A stretch of 64,000 nucleotides of DNA from Artemia franciscana (GCF_032884065.1 NC_088881.1:7217047-7281046), one strand, 5' to 3'. Shown: positions 36,101 to 51,200, counted from the stretch's first letter. Numbers and translations are program-made. Notes: generated by a model from the letters alone, not told the origin.

Positions 36101-39100
36101 CAACAGTAGGATACCCAAAGTAAGTGAGGGTAGAATCATCAACTCAAATAGCTGGTAAAAGATGCAATAGAGCGCGTCTAAAACTGCATTTTTGTCTAGG
36201 CAACTAACCCTCTATTCTCAACATAGGTAATTATTTTCACCAGTTTCCAAATCAAGTAAATTTTTCCTAAATTTGACACAAATTTTGATTTTACAGTGTT
36301 GTGGAAGTCCTAGCAGTTTAAAAACAATCATTTTTCCCCTATGGGTAGACGTCTCTTCAAAAGATGAGCCATTTTTGTTAATGTAAATAATGATTAGCAG
36401 TTAAAGTTTTCCTCCTAAGCCGAGATAAATATCACAACAATGTAACTCTTACCTTATATTGCTAAAATATCATTAATTATTGTAACTATTAAAATGCTTT
36501 GAAATCAGACTTTGTTTAGTTGTATAATTTTTAGTCTTTTATAATTGTTACCTTATAACTTTTACCTTAATATTGCTCTTACCTTATATTGCTAAAATAG
36601 CGTTATTTATTGTAACTAATAACTCTTACCTTATATTGCTAAAATAACTTTATTTATTGTAATTATTAAAATGCTTTGAAATCAGACTTTGTTTAGTTGC
36701 TTCAAATAGGTGGCCCAATTAAATTTTTTCGCTCTTACTTTCAAAATATCTCTTTCGAAGAAATTCAGCCTGTCTTTAAAAAAAGCGGGTAATTTGGACA
36801 GAATGGATGGGAAAATGAAAAAATGCGATTCTATCCTAAAAATAAAGAAAATTCGGCTCAGTTTATGAGGTCTATAAAAGAAATAAGAATTTATCCGTTG
36901 TACTACTTGTTTTGGAGTAGGAATGACAATTTAAAAAAAAATACCAATTTCTTTTTTTTAATTGCTCACTTTTCTTTCCATCGATTAGATATTAACATTA
37001 AAGCTATAATACAAGTGACGTCAAAAAAAAGAACATTCGCAAAGGCCTGTGCAGTGACACTTCCAGTATTTTAATAAATTAATTGACAAAAAAAAAATAA
37101 TTGAAAAATTGAAAGAAAAGTAAACTGCCATACCAAACAGTTCGTGAAAGCGAACTGTAAGTAAGGAGCGACCCGGCTCAATAGTAACCGAAACTCTAAA
37201 AAACAGAATTTTGACACCATTAGATATATCAAAAGAATTAGAGTTTTATGCTGATTTCAAATATAAAAGTTTCATTCAGTTTAGTCGGTACTTATCGGTT
37301 ATATAATAGACACTATAAAATTTCGACACAAGAAACTTGTCAAGTAACTTTTTTATACTGTCGATCATTTGGACGGCAAAGATCAGATGGGATATCACCA
37401 TCATTTACAATCATACTTAGTAGAGTACAAGTGGCGGGCGGCAGTAAAGGGAGAAGCAAGACCTCTTTTTAACACGATGTACCCAGAACACATTTCTGCG
37501 TTCTGGGTACATAATTCTAAGTTGTAATTTTACAATTTTCCTAATAAAGTATTATATTTCCATCATATTTTATTTTATTTCATTAGCCTTATCAAAAGTT
37601 TGGGTAATATATTTGCACATTAGGGAGGTGGGGGTAAAGCATAGCATATATTAAATACAGGATGGTTAGTTTACGCATTTAATATATGCTAAGCATTAAC
37701 CCCCCCCCCCCTACATAATGTGCAAATATATAACCCAAAATTGTTTCAAAACGATTATATATTCATCATATTTTGTTTCATTTCATTAGCACTAATCGAA
37801 CTTCACTTCCCGAGTGTCTATTATATAACTGATAAGTACCGTTTAATCTTACCCATCAAAGGTTTCGAGCCCGAGAAAATTTGCCTTATTTTTGAAAAAC
37901 GGGAAAGCACCCCCTGAAAACATAGAATCCTACCATCAGATTCAGCGTATCAGAGAACTCTACTGTCGCGGTTTCAAGCACCTCTCTGAAAAAATGTGGA
38001 ATTTTGTATTTTCTGCCAGAGGAAAGATCACGGATGCATGTTTATTTGTTGTTTTCCCAGGACTGATCGTATCGACCCAGTGGTCCTAGAATACCATGAG
38101 AGGGTTCATTCGAACGGACATTAAAAGTTCTATTCCCCTTTGTGACGGAAAAATTGGAGGACAACTAGGCCCCCTGACAAAATCGTCCGATCAAAATTTT
38201 GAGATAGCCATTTTGTTCAGCATAGTTGAAAGGCCAAATAATTATGCCGTTGGGGATATCATGACCCTCCCACAGCCCAGGGGAAAGAACTTTAAGCTAC
38301 AAAATCTGTCCACTGTTTACGTATAGTATTTGCTATTGGGAAGTATGCATCCATTTCTCGGGGGAGAGGGAAGAGGGTATTATCTGCTGGTGGAATTTCC
38401 CACGGGGATAATTTGTTATTGGGAAGTATGCTTGTATTTCTCGGGGGAGAGGGTATTATCTGCTGGTGGAATTTCCCACGGGGATAATTTTCCATGGGGA
38501 AAGAAGTTTTCAGGGATGTGAATTTTTCAGGTGAAATTTTACACTCGGCGATTTTGCCTGAATTCCTCTAAGAACTTCTTCTTATGTCTTGCTTTCTCAT
38601 TGCCTACTCAATTTTACGGGTGGAGGTGTTAAGGGTAATTATCCGGGGTAAATTTTCACCAGGATTTTTTATTTTCTGGAATTGTTTAGAAAACGATCAG
38701 AAATTAAATACAAAAAGAAGTTTTTTTAATTGTAAGTAAGGAGCAACATTAAAACTTGAAACGAAAAGAAATTATTACGTATACGAAGGGGGTTACTCCT
38801 CCAAAATACCCTGCTCTTTGCGCTAAAATTTGAAATTTGTCCAAATTCTTTAAGGACGACTCCTGAAATACTATGTTCATTTAATTAGAACAATAAGAAT
38901 CTTTTTTTAAATTATTAAAAAACAAAGATCGAGATATTTTGGAGGAGTAAGCCCCCTCATAAATGTAAAAATTTCTGTTCGTTTTAAGTTTTGTTGCTGC
39001 TCCTTACTGTCAATCGAAAAACTTTTTTTTTTATTGAACTGTAAGAGCAGCAGGAAAAGTTTAATTCAAACTCAAACTTAAACTCAAACTCAATTAATTC

Positions 39101-42100
39101 AAACTCAAAACGAACTGAAATGGAAATACATTATCATGTCAAACATAAAGATAACAGATACTGATGAGTAGATAAATTGTAAAGCGACTGAAAATAAAAC
39201 TGAATATTCAAGCCAAACTGTTACTACAAACAGAAGTTTGGCTACTACCCTCTTCTCCCTCCCTTTCCTGTAAAAGTTCTGAACACTATTGGATCATGCG
39301 AGTTTGATTAAAAATTATATGCATTTTTAACATCGTGCTTTAGTTTTTCTAAATATCGATGACAAAAAAATCACCATGACGAAATCAAGACAACTAAAAA
39401 GAAAATCGACAAAAATAAACTGAATATACAACGATAATGGTTCCTGGAAATATAAGACATTTCAAAATTATATTTTATTGTAATCTGTTTTTACTTTTCA
39501 ATGTTGTAAATAGAGAAAAAATACTTATAATATATTTTGTTTTCAGTAAAGCACAAATGAGGCAATAGGTTTACCCTTAGCATAGAATACATTCTAAACA
39601 TTTATTCTTTTTTAATCTTAATTATTAAAATTTTCAGTAATGAATATCAGGTATAAAATAAAGTTCGTTTTCAGTAAAATGCACACTATATTTTAGTCTT
39701 TAGAAGGCACAGGGGGCGTTAGCCCAAGTCCGTTTCGCGGTAGTTTCTGGTCTTATAGTTCTGAAAACGAATTTTCGGTGCAGCAAGGTCAATTGAGGCG
39801 AAGACACTCAACGCATAAATCTCCTTCCGGAAGTTTGGGCCTTCCCTTCTAGATCTTTAAAAATACCTACTGTATGATTTTTTTAATGCCTTTTTTGTTG
39901 ATTTTTTTTAAACAACAAGAAATCTGACAAATTAATCCCCGTAGGTTTGGAAAAATATAACCCGCCCACCACCTTAAATTTTTAAGAGAACTAAAAAAAA
40001 CTTAATTAATCTGGACAGGACTAAAAGCAAGTTTAACCGGACCAAAAGCTTTTTTTCATTGTTGAATGTGTACAGTCTTGCAAGGTTGAAATACAAATAA
40101 AAAACAAATAATAATCTTACAACCTACGAATACTCTTTAGATATTTGTTTATAGACTCTGAAACTCAATCTACTAAGGATAGGATTTTAAAATAAGATTT
40201 CTTAACAAAGTGCGTTTAACAAGTTTTATTAACACCCATGAAATTTCTAATATTTTTAGTTATTATATTTTGAATATCTTAAATATTTTTATTTTAATTC
40301 GGGTGTAATTTGAATAATTAATTATTTTTATATTACTATACAGTTTGGTTTTTAATACCATAACTTGTTTTATTATATATAAGAATTCAAACTATGGTTG
40401 TCAAATTAAAGAGACTGCTAGTACATTATGCACAAATAATACGTGCAACGTCCTTCACACTGTTTATTAATTATATTTGTTACACTAATCCCCGATGAGT
40501 TCGTTTTCACTAAAGTACAAACTATATTCTAGTCTTTAAAAGGCACAGGGGGCGTTAGCCCAAGTCCTTTTCGCGGTAGTTTCTGTTTTTTTTTTTAGTT
40601 TGACTTGGTTATTTATTGTGATCTCTATTCGTTTTGGGTTTCATTTATTTATAGATGGTGATTTATGGTAATCTTACGCTGAAAAAAAATATTTGAATTT
40701 ATTTCTCTTCATCTTTCGTTAAATATAGCTCTTTACGTTTCTTTGAAAAGCTTCTATTAAGGAAAAAGGTTGTTTAAAAAAAAAAATTAAGATACAAAAA
40801 AGGAGACATCAGTGTTACTCATGCTCAAGAGTGACTTTCCTTGTTGCTCAAAGTGAGGGGTGGCGAGGCTGTATTTTTCCTAAATAAGATTTTCTAATTT
40901 CTAAATAAGAAATAAGATAATAAATCCATAAGAAATATAAAATAAGAAATAGAAAATAAGATTTTATAAACTAAATATAATATAAACGAAATATATAATA
41001 TAACGATATAAAATATAACGATAGGCTAATATAACAATATAACGATATAAATAAATAATATAACGATTTTATAAACGAAATATAATATAATTTTATAAAC
41101 TCATAATTTTATCTTTAATTTTCTACACTATTATGTAGTTTATAAATAATTTACTTTGCCATACCGAAATTTTCTTTGTTCTATCAAAGGTAGAATTAAT
41201 TTCAGAGAGCACTTACTGACATATGTAACTTCATCTTGCAATTCATTAATTTGGCATTCATGATATTCTAAAATCCTTTTCTCAATTACCTATAATTCGA
41301 CCTTTACCACAATCTTCCTCTCTATCAAGACAACTTGCAAGCTAAAGAATTTATTAACTTAGTTTATAATTAATTTATTCTAAATATAACCTATAGCTTT
41401 ATATAGTGTAATAAATTTATTACTTCAATTTTAACTTAATAAATAGTATCATATAGTTTACAATTTAGTAATAATTTACTAAGCGACACTCAAACTTTCT
41501 TTTTCTCTATCGGAGGTAGAGACATGTTAAGAGAGGAGTTGAATTTCCAACTATAAGACGGGTTTTACGTCCACCCAACGAAAATCTTTCCGCCTGATGT
41601 CATGAATATTTAAAAAAAGGGTGGAGCCAAACAAATACCTGCAAATAGCAACGATGCCTCCAAGACCCGACATCAAAGTAATGACGTGCTCAACTGTGAT
41701 GACATCTTCATCCCATAAAGTCAGGCAAATTAATACAAAAAGTAAAGATCCACATATAAACTGTAAGTGCCTGTAATGAAAAGAGAAAATTATAACTACA
41801 AAAAAGGTAATAAAAAATTTATGGCAGAAAAAATTATCAGCCAGTGAGTGGAGGGAATTAATCTATTAGAATTTTGACTTAATCATTTTCAACAAACTTG
41901 AAAGCCAAATTCAAATGGTACTCGCACAACTGGTGAAAATTAACTGAACCTGGCACCAATGCAGAACAATAAAGTAAAAAAGAATTCTCCTTTATTCCCA
42001 AAAATGAATTCTCCTTTATTCCCCAAAATGAACCCTCCCTCCCAATTGTTTGTCCGACTCGTAAAAAACGTAACAAAAATGAATATGAGCAAATTTTTGA

Positions 42101-45100
42101 TGCATTTTTGAAGTTTTTTGTACACCCCCCCCTCCGATAAAATTCTGGATATGGCCCTAAACCCAAGTGACCCGAAATTCAGCCTGCAAGGACGGCTAAC
42201 TTAAAAAATACGCTGGCATCGGATTGTCAGTTATATGCTTATACACTTATTAATAAAATAATTGTATGTTAATACATTTACAATATACTTAAAACAACCT
42301 TATAAACTAAAATTATGCATATAGTAAAGCTAAGTTTAGACCCCCCCCCCCAAAAAAAAAATCGTCCAACTTGTAAAAAAGACACATAATGCACATAAAC
42401 AAATTTTAATGCGTTTCACCATTATTTTTGTACCTCCTCCCCCCCCCATCAAAGATTCGGGATACACTCATGTAGTATGGTACAAATGAGGACAGGTATC
42501 GGTCAATCGGATAAACAAGTGTCAGGCTTTGCTTTTGAAGACTAACCGGCAGGGTAAACTGTCTAGTATAGGGCTTCAGCCGTAAATCCGACACATAATT
42601 AAGGAAAATATCTCTGTGAGTTTCAGATAACAAAATTTGAAGCCAAAGTCTTTTCAATTAATGTCTTTTTTCTTTTAGGGTCGATAGGCGTAATACTCTG
42701 AGGGCATGTTCATAAGAAACATACTGGGCTCCTAAAATATGTATGCTAAGCTTCATATTTTAGCTTTCACCGAGCCTCGCTCGGTATCTGGTACTCAGCA
42801 AGCGGCAGGCTAGTATATATGTGATTCTCGCTGTCACTTGTCTTCTACCTCCAGATTAATGTGACTTCTTCTCATGCTTTTCTCCAGTAATTATTTTTGA
42901 TTTATTATCTTATTAGATAATTCAGTTTTTCGTTTGTAATTCGTTTTGATTCTCGCTCGTTGCACATCATTTTCGTTTAAAATGCAATGTAATACTTGTC
43001 TTTTAATAAAGTCTTTTAACCGCAATTTTATTTGTCCATCACTTCCATTCGTGACTCATTCTGATTCTTAATATTGCATGTCTTTTAACTGTATATTTTG
43101 TTGAGCTTTATTTTCGTTTATTATTATCTCAAACACCTTTCTTCCACGGCTTTTCGTTTATCTACTCGGATTTGTTCATCATCTTGTATAACTTCACATG
43201 ACGTTGTAACTTTGATTTGTCTTCTAACCGCACATTTCGCTGTGCAACATTCGTTTGCGATTAAATGTGATCCTCAAAGTTAATTGTTCCGTGGCTTTTT
43301 CCTTTAGTCGTTCGTCACCTTGTATAATTCGCAAGAGCCTGCTTCTTATTCGATAAATCATGCTCATTGTCATATGTCTTTTAAAAGCAGATTTTGTTGT
43401 ACGTAATTTTTACTTGCGATTCGTCTTGATTCTCGCTGTCGCTGGTCTTGTAAATGCAGATCTCGCTGTGAATAAGTTTTGTTTACAATTTGTTTTGATG
43501 ATCGTTGTCACAAGCCTTCTAAACGCATTTTTCGTTGAATTATTATTTTCGTTTGGGAATTCGTAACGCAAAATAATTTTTCTTAGCCTCAGATTCTCTA
43601 TACAACATTTTGCAATTCAATATGATTCTCGCTATCGCTTGTTCCGTGCCTTTTGCTTTAGTTGATCAGAGTCATTCGTCGCCTTGTAGAATTTCGCATT
43701 TGTCTGCTTGCTATTTGATTAATCATGCTCGTTGTCCCTAACCACAGACTTTGATATGTGTCATTTTCACTTGCAATTCGTTGTGAACCTTACTTTCGCT
43801 TGTCTTCTAACAGCAAATTTCATTGATCAACATTTTTATTTGTGACTCGTTTTGACGCTCGTCGTCACAAGTCTTCTAAGCTCATATTTCGTTGAGCATT
43901 ATTTTCGTTTGGGATTCGACGTGATTCTCGTTGTTGCTTCTTCTAACTTCAGGTTTCATTACGCTTCATTTTCGTATCCAAACCGTCGCTTGTCTTCTAA
44001 CCATAGAATTCGTTGTTAATCACTTTCATTTATCAACCGCACTGATACTTTTGTTGTTGCATGTCTTCTAGCCGATATATCAATGTGCTTCATTTTCGTT
44101 CATCATTATAACAGACATTTTTTCAATGCCTTTTGCGTTAGCTGTTCAGATTCATTCATCGCCTCATATAATTTCGCATCGTGCTGTAATTTTTGTTTGT
44201 CTTCTAACCACGGATTTGGTTACACACCATTTTACTCGCGATTCAATGTGATTTTCGCTGTCACTTGTTCCGTGCCTTTTGCTTTAGCCTTTCGGTATCA
44301 TTCATAGTCTTGTATGATTTTTGATGTGTCGTAGGTACCAAAAACGGTACGAGCGACCCCGAGAAAAAAAATTATGTAAGTTGCTCTTTACATGCAGATA
44401 GACATAATGTCATTTATTTGTAAAATGTTTTTCAAAAATTAAAGCTCTGAACGGATTTTACCAAACTCGCGACCTATGTAGATGATTTTTTCGGGGCAGA
44501 AAATCAGGGCGGGAAAAAAATGTTAACAAATAAAGACAACGAATATAGAAACAAACGCTGAAAAACGACAAAAAGACAAAAATACTGTCAATATTTTGTT
44601 TATTGGTGTTATTGGCTTCAGTCACCTGCATAGAATCTGGTATCTCTTCCCGCAGATTTGAGCAAAAAAGGTGCCATGAGGTTAGTACCCTCTTGAGAGG
44701 AATAGTATTTTGGAGGTACCACCACAACCTGTTTAGAATTAGTGCAAGGTCCTTGTCTTATGAGCCGATACAATCCTATGAGTGCAGGCATACTCACTTG
44801 AAATTGAAATAGAGAAGTACCCCTACCTTGCAACAATTGCCATAAAGGGTGAAACAAAGGCTCTTGTATATCTAGATGCATGGTTATAGGCACGTGACAG
44901 TCGAGCATCAAGCTCGTGATCCAGCTCGTTAAAATGGCGCACATAGAACCGACCATACATTGACCACTTTCGGACCCCGAGTAATGATGGATCTCTCTTT
45001 AGCTCCTGAAAAAAAATATTGCACTTCAAAATATAAATATAAAATTGGAAAATGTGAAAATATGAGTTGATGTAAATTCAAGACAAATGAAGACTGGCGA

Positions 45101-45182
45101 AATAAGAAGACAAAAAGCAAGGAAACATGGAGATCGATTAATGCCGCATTATGCTAAGAGAGAGACAGAAAGAGAGAGCAAG

Positions 45183-45256
<74 letters not shown>

Positions 45257-48200
45257 TTTTTAAGTTATCTTTCGATAACTCTAGGACAAGTATTATGACT
45301 CATTGGAAGGTCATTGAAAGGAATGGAGATAGTAATATTTAACTTTTAAGAGTAGATGACTATTACGTTATTTTTTGATAACTCTAAAACAAATTTCATA
45401 AATCATTGAAAGGTCAAAGAAACTGTACTATTTAACTTTGAAGAATAAATAACTATCAAGTTACCTTACGATAACTATGGGACATATGTCATAGCTCATT
45501 AAAAGGTAACTGAAAGGAAATTAGATTGTGTTACGAAACTTTTAAGAATCGGTCTTACTCTTTCCATAACCCTAGGACAAACGTCACAACTCAGTATGAC
45601 TACCCTTATAATAAGAAAAATACGAAGCCTTACAGCCTTACAGCTACAGTAAACAATGAACAGTAAAGATCCACAGCAAAATTGATTTGAGGACTCAATA
45701 TCAATATAAAGTAGGTCCAAGAAAATTAGTCTTTGAGATATAAGCTTCCGTAGTTAAATAACTCAAAAGTCCATTACTTTCGAGTTTAATTCATAAGACA
45801 TGCAAACAACATAAGAAAAACAATTAATGGACTACTTTCAACGAAATATTGGATATTTTCATAGTTGCAGCACTAGCTGCAACCTAGTAAAGGACGAACC
45901 AAAAATTAAAAAATACATTTAAAATAAACTGGCCGGTAAGAAAAAATTGCCGTTTCTAGCTAATTCAGGAATGGTAACTATTATCTAATTTAGTCTTAAT
46001 ATTAAAATGTTATTCTGAAACAAATTTAGGGGAATTTAAAAAAATAAGTTAGAACCCCTTAAAAATGGAGTCGAATGGAAAAAAAAATACACAATTGGAA
46101 TCACCATGGCGAAAAACTTCCACAGTAAACTTACAGTACCCTAGCTTGAACATCATGGTGAAAACTGAAAACATAACCGGAAAAAAATGAAACTTTACTC
46201 GTGGTTTCATTGACAGAAAGTCACCTATTTTCAGATTTATTCAGACCTATTTTCAACAACAACAAAAAATTTAAGCAAACGCACAATTTAGAATTTTGTT
46301 CATAAGCGCCCTAAAGAGTATCAAGTGTTCATCAATTTGAAATTTCATGGTTCACTCAGTTAGTGAAACCACAATTTGTTTAATTAGACAACATTATTCT
46401 AGTTTATTTTTACTTAAATTATTTCTCTCGGAGTTTACCTCAGCGTATCTGAATACTGAATGAAGAAGCTGCCAAATAACAACAAGTGGCGACAAAACTA
46501 AGTTGACAAAACCGACAGTGCGCATGCGCTTTGATAATCTATCCGCAAGCTCTTGCCGCTTTGAAGCTCTTTTATATTCTTCCTTTAAATGCCAGCTGCT
46601 GTCAAACGGCGCCCCTGATCCCCCTGAAAGAAAGAAAAGGTAGAGGAAAAAATTAAGAAAGGTAAAAAAATGGGGTATAGTGAGATACGAAGGGTATGAA
46701 ATGGCTAAAAATAAAAAGTATAAAATATTACAAAATGAGACATGTACGGCATCAAATAGGACGGAAATGAAAAGAATACAAATGGTGAATATTACAAAAT
46801 GATTAAGCAGTGTGTATAACATTATTTTCTTAAAGATAATTCACACAGGCAGAAAGTTAATGGCAATTAAATTAAACTTTGACAAAAACTAACTGAATTA
46901 AAAAAAGAATTAAAAATACTTAAAACCACACTGACTTGGCACAACAAAAGGTTAAATGACCAGGAAATAAAACAAAGCTTAGATTGTTCTTAGCCAAAGC
47001 TGAAACTTCCCTAAAAAAGAGGGCTTAAGAGGAATCGAAAAAAAGATATAACAAGGGATAAAAGGGTATAAAATGAGGTAAAATAAAAAAGATACAGAAT
47101 GGAACAAATGAGAATGGAGGGTATTAAATAGAATAAAAAACAACATTTAAATGGAATGTCTTACAAAATAAAAAAACGAAAGGAATCACACTCCTCAAAA
47201 CAGAGAAATTTGATAATAGACTGCGCATATTACAGCTTAAATTTCTAAATGTAAGCGTTGGTTAAAATTTTTATTCGATTGAGAGTGAACAGCTGACATT
47301 TACGATTACGAATTTTTTTTGTTTTACGTCGATTTTTTCTTAAATATTCTAACGCAAGATTTAGCAGAAGGATAAACTTACCACACAGGGTAGTTTGACA
47401 ACCTTTCCAAAAATCATTTAAGAAAAATAACAAAACCCAACACAGTTGAGGCTTAAGTTTTTCTTAACACCAAAGCCACTATTGTAGGATACAATTAAAA
47501 TAATATTAGGAGCGAGTTTTTAATGCGATTTTTGCTTTTCCCACGGGAAAGCAAACACGGGGAAACACGGTAAAAAGAAAAAGAGTCATTATAGCAACGA
47601 GTTTTTACCTCTAGAATAACTTAGTAATTTAACATCACAGTTTAGTAGCGAGTTTTTACTGTTTTTCACAATTTAGTTTAAACAGCTTTTCGAGGCAATT
47701 ATTTCCTCTAATATAACATATCAACCGTTACCAATCGTTTAGAATAGCCGTGACACATAAGCTGTACGAAAAAATTGATTCAATCCCACTTTCTAGGGCC
47801 CCCCTGCATCCCTGTATCCTGATCCCTGTATCCAGTGTGCCTAGCATAGGTTCGTTAGTAAGAGACCACATCATATGAATGTAAAGTTCTTACATTAATA
47901 TGTGAGTAATTAAAATACAAAATTTCCTCTATTGAAAATTGGGCTTTGAATAATGAATTTCGATAAATATCTTAAACTTGTTTTAATCAAATTTTTACGT
48001 ATTTGAGTTTTTGTAACTAAACCGGCTTAGTTTTACTGTCCAGTGTAGAACATTATAGAGCAGGGAGAAACGTGTGAGTATGAATATGGATAGAGAATGC
48101 AGGATTTAAACTTTAGTTAAGGTTATTTTTTTCAGCAGAGAATTTATCGGCAAATTATATCGATATCGTAAGAGGAAGTCCATCAAAATGATGCATATAA

Positions 48201-51200
48201 AGGGGGATAGAAAAAAAACCTGCTTAAATCCTGATTTAATACAAAATCAACTACTAACCTCATTTCCTACCTTAACCGCAGCAATGTTATTCTCATACAT
48301 AGCACTAATCACTTTAATGTATTTGTCCGGTATAACATACAAGGATAAGACCTTTGCTAAAGCTCTTCTATCAACAGAATCAAATGCTTGCTCATAATCT
48401 ATAAAACTGAAGACCATGGGTGCTTGACAACTAAGGCACTTCTCAATTATTAACCTCAGAGTGAAAATTTTGTCGACACATTCTCTACCTTTTCCAAAAA
48501 CTGCACTGTTCTTCTCTTAAAACTTTGTCTACAACATCTCTCAGTCTATAAAGTATCATATTACTAAGCAATTTGCTACCTTCAAAGGCCAGACTAATGC
48601 CTTAATAATTACGACACTCACTCTTATCACCTTTCTTACACAGTTGTTTAATAAAGGTTTTCCTAAAATCGTTAGGTACTTCCCCCTTTTCGAAAATCAT
48701 ATTCATAATCTTCAATAACTTATTTCTAACCTCGGAGCCACCATATTTAAGAAACTCATTTACCGCACTATCAGCACCTGTAGCCTTATCATTTTTTAAT
48801 CTTTTTATTACTGTCGCTAATTCTTCCTCACAAAAAAATCTTGCTTCACATCTAAGGTATCACAAACCTTTTCATTTTCCTCTATATCTTTTCCTGCAAA
48901 TGTATCTCGGTTTAGCACATTCTCAAAATGTTCCGCCCATCTCTCTTTAACTCTTTCCTTATCAGTAACTGTGGCCCCGTTTCTATCTTTAACTGGAATA
49001 CGTCCGGATTGACTACTAGCTCTTAATTTATTAACATGCAAGAACAATATTTAATTATCATGTCGTCTAGCTGCATCTTCGTCTAGCTTGGCCTCTACGT
49101 CGCACCACCTTAGTTCATATTTTAATGCTTTCTCCATTTTCTTTACTTTCCTTTTGTTTTCATATGATCTATTACTCGGATAATTATTGTACAAACCACT
49201 TCTCCTCTCTATTAAACATCAAGCTTTTTCACTAATATTCCTAGCTGCAGTCTTAACTCTCTTCCTTAAGACACCATCAGCAATTTCACAAATTGTTTTC
49301 TAAATTATTCCAACCTTCTTTCACATTGTCAAAATTGAGACTCTCAAGTTTAGTATTCAACTGTTCCTGGAATGTTTTTCTTAAATTCTCATCCTGGAGT
49401 CTACCAACATCATAGCTTCCCGGCAGGTAGTTACCCTTCCGAAATTTCAGCTTTAATTAACCCTAGACACTACTAGATGGTGATCTTTACTTTTAACATT
49501 AATAATAGCACTCCCATATACCCTAGTATCTTGTATTGATCCTGCCAGTCTTCTGTTAACTATAACATAATAAATAAGGTTTGCTGTTTTACCATCACGT
49601 GAATGCCATGTCAACTCATGGGCCATTTTATGACTAAACACCGTATTGGTTATAACTAAATTATTATACCTACAAAATTGCAAAAGTATGTACCCATTAC
49701 TGTTTTCTCTTCCCACACCAAATTTACCTCGGCTAGGATACCATCTATCCCTATTTCTTCCGACCTGGGCGTTAAAATCACCAAGTAAAACACCATATTT
49801 CTACCTCGGATCTTGTCTATTTGCTTCTGTAACTGGAAGTAAAATTAATCTGAATCACTAGTACTCCGTCAGTCGGTTCAACAGGGGCATATACTACTAT
49901 AACTGGTACCCTGAACTTTTATTCATAAAATGAGCAATTGGTATTCCATTATTAATAGCTTCCCTGCCTAAACAAGACTTAGCAGCTTCACATCACGAGC
50001 CCTACTCCCTGTCTATGTACCCCATCCTTCCTGCCTGAGTAAGCAAATCCTATATCACCTACTTTCATGCTTCCTACCCCTGGGATACGAGTTTCTGAAA
50101 CTCCTAAGAAGTCCAGTTCAAATCGTCTGAATTTGTCAGTCAAAATGTCGGTGCGATAGTAATTTTTAACGTGGTAACATTCAAGCTCCAATTTTTATGT
50201 TTAAATCACTAAAATCATTTTAGCTTCAGGAAAAACAAATGATCTCGGATACCAGTGCAAGACGGGGATCAACATATCTTCTGAAGTCGACACCGAAGCA
50301 CTTCAGCCGGCTTAGAACCGGACAGCAAGAAGTCCCTGAGACCTCCAGTATGAATGGAGACTCTGTGCAATCCTGGGCCCATCTTGGTCACAACGTGGTT
50401 TTCAGCACTTGGCTATGCTCTTCTATCAACTAGAGTCGAAATCCTGCACCGCAAGTCCCAAGCCTATTACCTCTGACTCATTATATATTCATGCCTACAA
50501 ATATTATGATATTACGGGGAGGCTGCCCATAGTAGATAAATTAGCTGGGGAGAGGTTTTTCAGGCCGAAAACACCCCTCAAAACAAACCAAGCCCAGAAG
50601 AATTATCCGTTAATCCGAATCCCATGAGTATGCTGTGCCGTTTACTAGGCTACAATTTCCTCGAGAGGCGCCAATCCTTAAGTGGGAATAGAGTTTACCG
50701 CAAGGTCCCCAGTCTTGCTGGTACCCTGAAATGGTTGAGGCGGCCCTTTGGTGAGGCCGTTGTCCATAGATCTTGATCTTACGCCCTACCACAGTTGTCC
50801 TTCTATAGAGAATCCTCCCACGATGGTTTTCTGCTTCACCATGCAATTTAACCCATTACTGAGAATGGGTTTGTAACTCATGCGACATGTGGACACGCCG
50901 GTAGGACCTGCTAAGTGTACATTCGAGGGACCTTCTTCCTCCTCCACCTGTATTTATGGCCCCGGGCGAAGGTGCCCCAGCTTCTATTATGGGCCCTCAG
51001 GGACAAGGTCCTGAGGTCCCCCCTTGGTCCATGTCTCATATGGAGGTACCCAGCATATATGTAGGGCGTTCCCTATTGTCACTTGGGGACACGCTGAGTG
51101 GTCTGGGGGAGGTCCCTAAAGAGCAGTAGACTCATACAGCTTTTTTTGGGGGGGGGGTAAATACCTTAGACTATGTTTGGAAAAAGGTTATGTGATGAAC

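Noticed and set aside
44618-44956. 112-codon minus frame overlapping ATG9 exon f
   Set aside because: It is in a different frame from the conserved YGRFYVRHFNELDHEL frame of exon f; only its lower part (44626-44728) was kept as an orphan candidate.
45151-45342. 63-codon frame rich in Arg-Glu
   Set aside because: It is translation of the (GA)n microsatellite.
49646-49861. Plus-strand 71-codon frame
   Set aside because: It is antisense to the RTE endonuclease domain, which clearly reads on the minus strand.
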